64,000 bases of DNA from Aaosphaeria pasadenensis (taxonomy: Eukaryota > Ascomycota > Dothideomycetes > Pleosporales): assembly GCA_022813625.1 (NCBI GenBank), contig JAKLMB010000010.1, forward strand, positions 1,108,041 through 1,172,040. Direction: 5' to 3'. The first letter of the stretch is position 1, and each line of letters begins with the position of its first letter. Below, one piece after another: positions 56,585-64,000 of the stretch. Under the pieces are notes generated by a model. That model had not been told where the DNA came from. It searched no databases and saw only the letters and a program-made list of their open reading frames with translations. The translations under genes were made by a program, and so were the position numbers.

Positions 56585-58408
56585 ATGCTTGCTAGTATAC
56601 CGAGCCATTTCCTATTTGGAATCATCTTTGTTTTGGTAGTGATCTATCACCTTGCTACCAATGCTTCCCGAAAGCGACTCCCACCCAGTGCCCCGAGCAC
56701 TATACCCTACTATACTCATACAAGAGGATTTTTAGAAGGCGGTGGAAGGCTGTATAACATCCTGATGTAAGTGCAGCTCGTTCATTGCTCTCGCCAGGAT
56801 CGTACAAAGTATCCTAAATGGACACGTTGGGCTGACTACCGACGCTTATCAATGTAGAGCACATGCGGGTTCTCGAATTCCTGTTCGCTTCAACCTTCCA
56901 GGCGCGAACGTGTTCCTCATTACCTCATCCGAACTGATACGCACTGCGCTCTTTGACACTAAAAGCTTTGTTGCCCACCATGCCCGCGCCCGCTTCATCA
57001 AGAACGTACTAGGGCACTCCGCAGCTGCAATTGAGATCATTGAGAACGATACATCGGGCTCAGCGAGAGAGCCTCTACCTGGCAGCCTCACCCCAGAGAA
57101 TAAGCGCATCATCCGCATGCAGCAGGTTACTACCTTAAATGTTATCTCGTCCAGGGAAGGAATGGCAGAGATTCTGCACCAATTCACGCGCGTTTACGAT
57201 GATATGCTAAACGAAAGCGTTACCGGAAACGCGTGGGTAGAGCTGCACGACCTGCACGGCTTCATGCGGCACATTGGGTCGACGGCCATCATCACGGCTT
57301 TGTGCGGGCCCCGTTTACTGAAAAATTGTCCAGGGTTTCTGGATGCCTTCTGGATCTTTGATGAGAAAGTGCATTTCTTGCATATGGCGCTACCCAACTG
57401 GTTGAATCCCAGCGCAAGTAAGGCTCGATCATTTTGTGTGAATGCCATCACGGAGTGGAGAAAGGAGGCAGTGGAGATGGCGAGTAGTGTGTCCCATGAT
57501 ATCAATGAAAATATGTGGAATGAGGTTTGGGGCATTAAGGCAATGCGTTTGAGGAATGAGATGTACAACAACTTTCCAGAGATCGATGAGCAATGTAGGT
57601 CTGGTGCGGATCTTGGAATTTTATGGGCGTAAGTAGTCTCCCCCATCCTAAATGTCATCAAAGCAAGCCTTTCTGTACTTTATGATTTGGAAATAATGAT
57701 ATTAAGATCTCGAGAAACAGCTCCAACGACAACCTCATCCCTACTATCTTCGAGTTCATCTTTGCGATGCTACGTTCACCACTCCTTCTCGCACGCTGCA
57801 AAGCTGAGATGGCTCAAGCACGTCTCTCTACCGATCAACCTGACAGTACCGCTGAGTTTGATCCTTCTATTCTCGTCAAACAACCTTTACTCCAATCGCT
57901 CCTCAATGAGGTATTACGCATGAAAGCGTCCAGTCTGATTGGAAGGACTACTCGGGAGGACTTCCATGTAGGCAACTATACGATTCCCAAAGGATCAATG
58001 ACATTGGCGTCTGTGCATCTCGAGCATATGAACCGAGCAGTATGGGAGGCACGTCCAGGAGCCTGCAATCATCCGGTCGAGGAATTCTGGCCGGAGCGTT
58101 TCCTGGACCACAGCTTTCTGCATTCGGATGGAGCCGACGATAAGAAGCAGCATCTGTCAATATCTATGAAAGGGCTGGATGGTAGTTTCATTCCGTTTGG
58201 GCTCGGCTATAACATGTGTCCAGGCAGACACTTTGCCGTCCGCGCCGTATTGTGTACTGCAGCAAGGTTCGTGCATCGATATGAAGTGGTCCCGCAGCGG
58301 CAAGCCTGCGGGAAGTGGCCCGAGCCGGAGACGAACTGGAAAACATTTGGTTACGCGATTTGTGGTCCTGCCAATAAGATTCCAGTGTTGATCAGACGGA
58401 TCGGGTGA
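56585..58408 (+). CDS. Cytochrome P450, CYP7/CYP8-like fold class
   Basis: 548-aa P450: join(56585..56766, 56858..57628, 57715..58408). N-terminal anchor FLFGIIFVLVVIYHL then a Pro-rich hinge. Intron 2 must end at the GAG acceptor at 57714 to restore LWANSSNDNLIPTIFEF; other nearby AGs break the frame. ExxR is NEVLRMKASS, and the haem loop is FGLGYNMCPGRHFA with axial Cys. The I-helix lacks the AGxDT motif and instead has NDNLIPT, as in the CYP7/CYP8 group of sterol/prostaglandin enzymes, so oxygen activation may differ from typical P450s or the enzyme may act as an isomerase-like P450 (inference). Confidence 0.83.
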
Positions 58409-59370
58409 GACCCGAGCAGATGCTTGGTCCCTCATGCACCTAGGGACCATGTTCAATATTAGATTATCTTCCAAGTTAGTTCTCTACCTTTTGCCTTGTT
58501 TTTATTTTCCATCAATGGAAATCGTGATAGCATCATAATGCAGATGGCATGTTCCGATTGTACCAAGTTTGTAAAGCCTTTCGGTATTATCGAGGTCTCA
58601 TAGGTAGGGACGACGCCTACAAAATTCTGCCTACTCTTTCTTGCATCCAAGGCGCATAACAGTTACTAGAGGTAAGTTATTAGAAGAGGAGCAAAGGAAA
58701 TCGTGAGACACTAACCCCAATGCTTCTTCGCACGGTTGGTACTATCCATTTCCGTTCTCTCGTACTTAATTCACTGGCCACGTTCTTCCAAATTCATATA
58801 TGGATGTCTTAATGGCGTGGAAAATAGGAAAACAAAGGCTTACTGTTTAAGAATTGGTTTCCATGTCTGGAATCTGTTGGGGTTTTCAGAGAAGCAAGTC
58901 GTAAGGTGCGGACAGCTGTAATCAGGTAATTGAGAGAGCAGTCTTTACTACATCACAATGTAGGAATACTATCAGTCGAGCTACTTATTCATAGTCCGTG
59001 TAATAGTTGTAGTTTCTCATATTGCCCAGCTTGAGCTTAGAGCATCCTATGAAACACCCGCTTTTGTTATCGTTTATTTTCCAAAGATGCATTGCTAATA
59101 TGGCTAGGTCCGATAAGAAGTCAGAAAAAGGATCGTATATGTGCAATATAATCGGTGATAGCAGAGCCATGAATGTATGTATCACATCAATGTACTCTTA
59201 TAAATCGTGTAGCTAGGCATCTTCAAGTCCCTTACTGAATGCCGACTGAACTATTTTAAAGGGCTGACAATCAAAGGTCAAGGGACAGAGAAGAAAGGAA
59301 AAAAGGAAATATTGGAGATCAGACTCCGCGCAATGAGTGGTATGATATAGGACCTTAGTGATCTTAAAGA
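58409..59370. other. AT-rich intergenic region
   Basis: About 960 bp between convergent P450 genes; no supported gene. Confidence 0.4.
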
Positions 59371-61147
59371 TCATTCTTTCACCTGAAGAACTTCAACACG
59401 GCACGGATATCCATCCTTGGGATGTGTACCAGCCTTGTCAGTCTGATATGCACGGTCTCCAAGTACCTGCTCAACGTCAAGCCCCCAAAACCGGTTTTGT
59501 ACGCATCTTATTGTCCTAACATTGGCTCCACTCCACTCCTCGTACGCGGGGATAATGCTGAATCTCCTTGCTGTTAAAATGAGGACAATTCTCATCTCGT
59601 TGTAAACCATGTTCTGTCCTATGCACGCCCTAGGTCCTTGTTCAAACGGTCGATATGCAGCAACATTCGGATACAGCTCATGACCAGGATCTACGAGAAA
59701 TCTTTCAGGCAGGAACTCGCGCGGCCGCGGCCAGAGGCGAGGATTGAAATGAACAGCACGGTGAATAATGCTCGTCCCGATGTAGTCCAAAGGGTATGCC
59801 CGATTCGCGCGGTCTCTGAGCACGATTCCGTTACCGCCGGCGCGCATGGTCGCAGCTGGAGCATACAGGCGAAGGGTCTCTTTAATAACTGCCATTGTGT
59901 AGCAGCACTGGTTGAGAAGTGTAGGATTTTGTACTAGAAGAGCAGCGGCTTTAGATGGATCGGGCCCGAAAATAGCTGTATGTTCTGCGCGGAGCCTTTC
60001 CAGTAAGTCAATGTGCTGCGAGAGGAGATGGTATGCGTATATGATACTTGATGAAGTTGTATCGCTCCCGGCAAACAGAAAGAGGCGGATCTGATTCGTT
60101 GCCAAGTGAAGAAATCCATAATCGAGTTCGACCCGCGGCCCCAGGGGTTTCGATTTCGTGCTTGTCGCGTAGTTTTGCAGTACTAATGAAGCAATCGATT
60201 TGACAGGAGTCGATCCTGCTGCATCTTTGAGACTAGACCCAAATTTCAGCTTCAAAAACTGCTTCTCTAACTCTTTTCTTATGTATTTGTTAATCCTCCA
60301 GCCATAAAATCTCTGTACAATTGGTCGAAGAGGATTCATTAGCACGAAAGGATTCCATAGCGAATGCCACTGAATGATTGTCTGGAGAGCATCACCGAGG
60401 ACATTTTCGGAGCGTTGGCAATCTATGTCAACATTGCTAGCATTCAGTTAGCTTGGTAGAACTCTAAAGGCATTTCCGGAGGCTAACAGTGTTAACTTCG
60501 AGATAACATCGGCCGTTAATCGCAATGTCAAATCGCCAAGACGAAACACTTCTCTTTTACATGCTCTCTCGTGCAACAACTCACAGAAGACCTCGACCGA
60601 TCTGATAACCTGAGGAACATAATTCTGCATACTGGCTGCGCTGAATCCTGGATTAAAGATACCCCTCCACGTCTTCCACTGTTCCCCGTTCATAGCAATC
60701 ATGCTCGGACTGCCAATAATAGGCTCCAACGATCTTTCAAACGATCGTTCCTTTGGAAGATTATACTTAATAGCTATTTGGGTGCATAATTCAGGAGAGT
60801 ACACAATAAGGAGGGCTGGCGCAATGGGCCAAAGATCAAGGAGAAAAGCCTCCGGATCGTCGAATACGGCAGCCATTTCCGTTAGCACAGTTCCGACAAA
60901 TGCGTCTTGTGGAAATTTGTTTTTGTATTTCCAAAGCGTAAGAAGGTGACCAGTAATCCAGCTCCAACCCTGAGGCATGGGCTGCACAAGAGTCAGACAG
61001 AACCAGCCTAACAGAGAACAAAACTAATCATCTGAAGCATACCATGCCTTGGTTGCGCAACTCATTTATCCTTGAACGGTGCTGGTGAAGGAGGAAAAGA
61101 AAGTGAACAAATAAGCAGACTATCGTAAAGAGTAAGATTTGGATCAT
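59371..61147 (-). CDS. Cytochrome P450, paralogue pair member A
   Basis: 554-aa P450: complement(join(59371..60436, 60488..60981, 61043..61147)). Exon 1 (35 codons) gives a hydrophobic anchor and ends NELRNQGM; splicing yields GMPMPQGWSWITGHL, the usual linker. Intron 2 joins ADVISKLTL to NVDIDCQ. I-helix FAGSDTTSS, ExxR KETLRLY, FLPERFL, and haem loop FEQGPRACIGQNM; C-terminus GYPCRVEVL. The overall pattern resembles the StcS/VerB-like (CYP59-type) clade of aromatic polyketide pathways (tentative). It is divergent from the terminal P450 and similar to it in exon layout and motifs. Confidence 0.87.
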
Positions 61148-61921
61148 CCTTCGAGACCCTATAATGGCTGAAGCCAGTAGAAAATGTAGCTTTCAGTAAA
61201 TGTATTCGTACGGAGATTGCAAGTTGGGAGACTCGGTAGCAGTGCAAGCTGAAAGCTAGGCTCCTTGACCTTGCTGATGAACTTCGAGCCAAGAGCTCAT
61301 GCGCCGCAATAATGTTAATTGCAAATGTTATCGTAATATGCAGGGGATCGAGGTTTGCGAATAAATTAATAATACACGGGGTCGGGGCTACCCTGGTTTC
61401 CGATACAGTGGTTTGAGGGACGTACCGATAGGCTAAGAAATGACCGCATCGTCCCTCAGGGCTACGGAGTTGAGCAAGTGGCACGACATCGGCTGAATAG
61501 CATGTCCAAGTCCTTTCCGTCAATTGAAGACCATTATATCCAAAGAAAACTTGCTCCCCCATCACTACAATGCAGTTTTAGCCATTGAATTGCATACTAC
61601 CTAGTCTCCGAATCCTGTAAATGATGCTAGGCAGGTCCCTCGATCACTTTATGTTAAGAATGCATTTGAGACAAATGTACGTAGATCCCTCCCGAAACAA
61701 GCACCTAGTTGAGAATCATGTTGCATGCAAATTAGTTGATTTCAGAGCTTACTAGAAACCTGGAAGTTCCCAAGAAGCAGTCGGATGACTACATAGGCGT
61801 TTACTATTGTAATGTTACATTAGTTCTTGCTTGTGTATGCTAACTATATAGGATAAATAAAACAACTGACTAGTCTTTCAAAAAGCAAGTTCTTCGAATA
61901 TCTACTAACACATATATCAAA
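61148..61921. other. Divergent promoter of the P450 pair
   Basis: 774 bp between the start codons of the two P450 paralogues. No gene seen. TATA-rich sequence (CTATATAGGATAAATAAA) lies about 60-80 bp before the right-hand ATG. Confidence 0.45.
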
Positions 61922-63722
61922 ATGTCAATTATGTCCTATCAAATGTCAGTCGCAACACTTGTAGCTGTATTATTTACCTACGTTTTGTTGCGTGCTATTT
62001 CGACGGTGTACTATACCTATAAAGCACGCAAATGGGTTGCACAACAACACCATGTCGGCTTCGTATGTTTCTTATTTTCTCTTTCATTGACATATTTTCT
62101 GATCCACTTAGCCAATGCCCAAGCATAATGTAATCATGGGTCACCTCCCAATCATCCGAGATGCCATCCTCGACCTACCACCAAATTGTTCGCCTGATAT
62201 CGCAACATCGAACATTGCAAGAGATTTCGAGGGCGGTGTCTTCTATCTCGATCTTATGCCATTCGACCGTGTAAATCTAATCGTCACGTCGGTGAATGCA
62301 GCAACGCAACTGCAACTGCATCCCGAACTCAGGAAACCAAAGGATGTCAATGCAGCAATAGAGACGCTTTGTGGTGGTCATAATCTCGTCAGCATGTCTG
62401 ATTCCATGTGGAAGCACTGGCGGTCAATATTCAATCGCGCTTTCAGTGACAGGAGCATTCGAAGATTGGTGCCTATGGTCACGGATGAGGTAGAGAAGTT
62501 TTGTTCTCAATTGTCCGAACAGGCCGGGTCAGGGAAACGGGAGAGGCTCGAGGATTCAATTGGAAAGCTTACTATCGACATTATTGCATCTGTATGCTTG
62601 TACGTCTTCCCAGCTTTGGAAAGAGCGCGAAAGCTTTACTTACTTGTTACTTGGATGCACTGGTCCGTCAGTGTACTGAGCGTATACTAACCAGTATACA
62701 GAGGTTCTGACTTCCGCTCACCTGAAAGCGACGACCGCATAGCAGCAATGCTGAAACGCCAACTTGACTGGACCACTTTCTCCGACGTAGGTCACCCTTT
62801 GAGGAAGTTAAATCCCATGCGTCCGTTCATTCTGTGGCTCAACAAACGACGAATGCACAGTCTTATCGGCCCCGAGATCAGCAGACAATATGCAAAACTT
62901 CAGAAAGGCATCTGCCCCTCAAATCCAAGTATTATCTCTATTGCATTGGAGAATTACGCTCTATCTGCAAAAAGAAATAATAAGTCTACACCTGAAAGGC
63001 TAGACAGTGCATTCAAAGCTACGCTGGTTGCGCAGGCTGTTATCTTTCTAGTTGCAGGGCAAGACCCAACAACTACTCCCCTAGTATTTTGCCTGCACCT
63101 CTTGTACACACATCAAGAAGCCTTGGTTCGACTACGGAGAGAGCATAATGAGGTTTTTGGTACAGATACCTCGCCATCACACATCTCAACCTGCATAAAG
63201 CAGAATCCACGGAGCCTCAACAGTCTTCCCTTCACTCTAGCCATTATCAAGGAGACTCTCAGGCTCTATCCACCACTCAGTATTGTTCGAGACGGTCAGC
63301 CAGGCCTTACATTGACCGACGATGCCGGTACCAGCTTTCCAACCGAGGGCTGCAAGGTTTGGGTACTTCATAGCGGCATCCAACGAAATCCAAAATACTT
63401 TGTTGATCCCGATGAGTTTCGACCTGAAAGATGGCTTGCAGAACCGGGTAATGCGCTATATCTGCAGAAGGGTGCATGGAGACCATTTGAGTTTGGACCT
63501 AGAACCTGCATCGGGCAGAGACTTGCTATCCTGGAAATGAAGATTGTGTTACTTATGATTGCGAGGAACTTCAATATTGAGGCAGCATACAGTAAGGAGA
63601 GAACAATACAGAAGAGGAGCTGCAGTCTCCAGCAAGAGCAGGATCTGTACCCAGTATTTGGGCAGGGCTTAGCTACAAGACCTAGTAAGGGATATCCTTG
63701 TTTTATTAGAGAATTAAGATAG
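61922..63722 (+). CDS. Cytochrome P450, paralogue pair member B (telomere-proximal)
   Basis: 549-aa P450: join(61922..62062, 62112..62599, 62702..63722); intron 2 is long for this window (102 bp), with an ACTAAC branch. Anchor MSVATLVAVLFTYVLLRAI, then PMPKHNVIMGHL. ExxR is KETLRLYPP, haem loop FEFGPRTCIGQRLA, C-terminus GYPCFIREL. The I-helix reads VAGQDPTTT: the acid is kept but the conserved Thr next to it is Pro, unlike its neighbour (AGSDTT). Intron positions match the neighbouring P450 (after the anchor, before PMP; after the C-terminal end of the D-helix region), supporting a duplication origin. It is the last gene of the chromosome, stopping 201 bp before the telomere array. Confidence 0.87.
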
Positions 63723-63923
63723 GAAGTATATAATACTACCCTAGAGTAGTAACTAAAGGCTACCTATATTCTGACAGGTATACTAAAATTAATTTACCTA
63801 AATCTATTTCTCCCTCTCCTGCCCTATATCTATTTAGTTACTAGATATTAACCTAATATCCTTCCTCTAATATATAGTAACCTTAAAAAAAACATAATAT
63901 CCTAGTATATAACCCTAATATCC
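63723..63923. other. Subtelomeric spacer
   Basis: AT-rich 201 bp joining the last gene to the telomere. Contains three copies of TAATATCCT (63854-63862, 63895-63903, 63916-63924) and one inverted telomere unit AACCCTAA (63911-63918). No gene, no long subtelomeric repeat or helicase ORF. Confidence 0.7.
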
Positions 63924-64000
63924 TAGGGTTAGGGTTAGGGTTAGGGTTAGGGTTAGGGTTAGGGTTAGGGTTAGGGTTAGGGTTAGGGTTAGGGTTAGGG
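63924..64000 (+). repeat. Telomere, (TTAGGG)n
   Basis: TAGGG followed by exactly twelve perfect TTAGGG units to the final base. G-rich strand runs 5' to 3' toward the end, so this is a right chromosome end; true length is cut by the window or assembly. Confidence 0.98.

Noticed and set aside
56585..63722. Calling the P450-rich end a secondary-metabolite gene cluster
   Set aside because: No PKS, NRPS, terpene synthase, prenyltransferase or pathway transcription factor is visible in the window; the missing part could have been distal to the telomere, but that is speculation.
1..64000. CRISPR arrays, prokaryotic operons and IS elements
   Set aside because: The only perfect tandem array is the telomere; gene structure is eukaryotic throughout.

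Overview
The window is the right end of a chromosome of a filamentous ascomycete (Pezizomycotina). Evidence: short spliceosomal introns (about 47-75 bp, GT-AG with CTAAC/CTAAT branch sites) in most genes, a fungal plant-cell-wall enzyme repertoire, five cytochrome P450 genes, and an uninterrupted TTAGGG array (63924-64000) on the G-rich strand running to the last base. The class cannot be fixed from sequence alone; a Leotiomycetes-like plant- or litter-associated fungus is a guess. Exon structures below were joined by hand; every spliced model given stays in frame with a length divisible by three.

Layout. 1-13 kb is core-like: the end of an unidentified gene, the mitochondrial Fe-S factor IND1/NUBPL divergent from the ribosome-biogenesis factor BFR2/AATF, a GH16 glucanase, cellobiose dehydrogenase, a peroxisomal SCP2-type thiolase and an RWD/DUF1115 protein. 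14-24 kb mixes wall-degrading enzymes (PL3 pectate lyase, CE2 esterase, GH31 glycosidase) with an MFS exporter divergent from a CYP65-like P450. 25-39 kb is accessory and gene-poor: a CYP52-like P450, a zinc alcohol dehydrogenase, a lactate/malate-dehydrogenase-like gene with altered catalytic residues, a remnant resembling the Asp/Glu racemase superfamily, an intronless bacterial-type phosphoenolpyruvate synthase, a small RING-H2 membrane protein that only appears after splicing, and an unidentified membrane protein. 39-55 kb holds a GMC oxidoreductase (with a GC-AG intron), an SDR, an alpha/beta hydrolase, a Gfo/Idh/MocA oxidoreductase, a full-size PDR-type ABC transporter divergent from a fungal rhodopsin-fold receptor-like protein, and an Erg26-like 3-beta-HSD. 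56-64 kb holds three more P450s, the last stopping only 201 bp before the telomere.

How the genes fit together. The left part equips the fungus for pectin, xylan, beta-glucan and cellulose attack. The right part looks like small-molecule oxidation and export (P450s, GMC, SDR, ABC, MFS), but no PKS, NRPS, terpene synthase or prenyltransferase is present, so it cannot be called a complete biosynthetic cluster from this window. The most unusual unit is 29.3-33.6 kb, where three genes or remnants plausibly linked to pyruvate/lactate/dicarboxylate chemistry sit together, with PEP synthase (rare in fungi) as the best transfer candidate.
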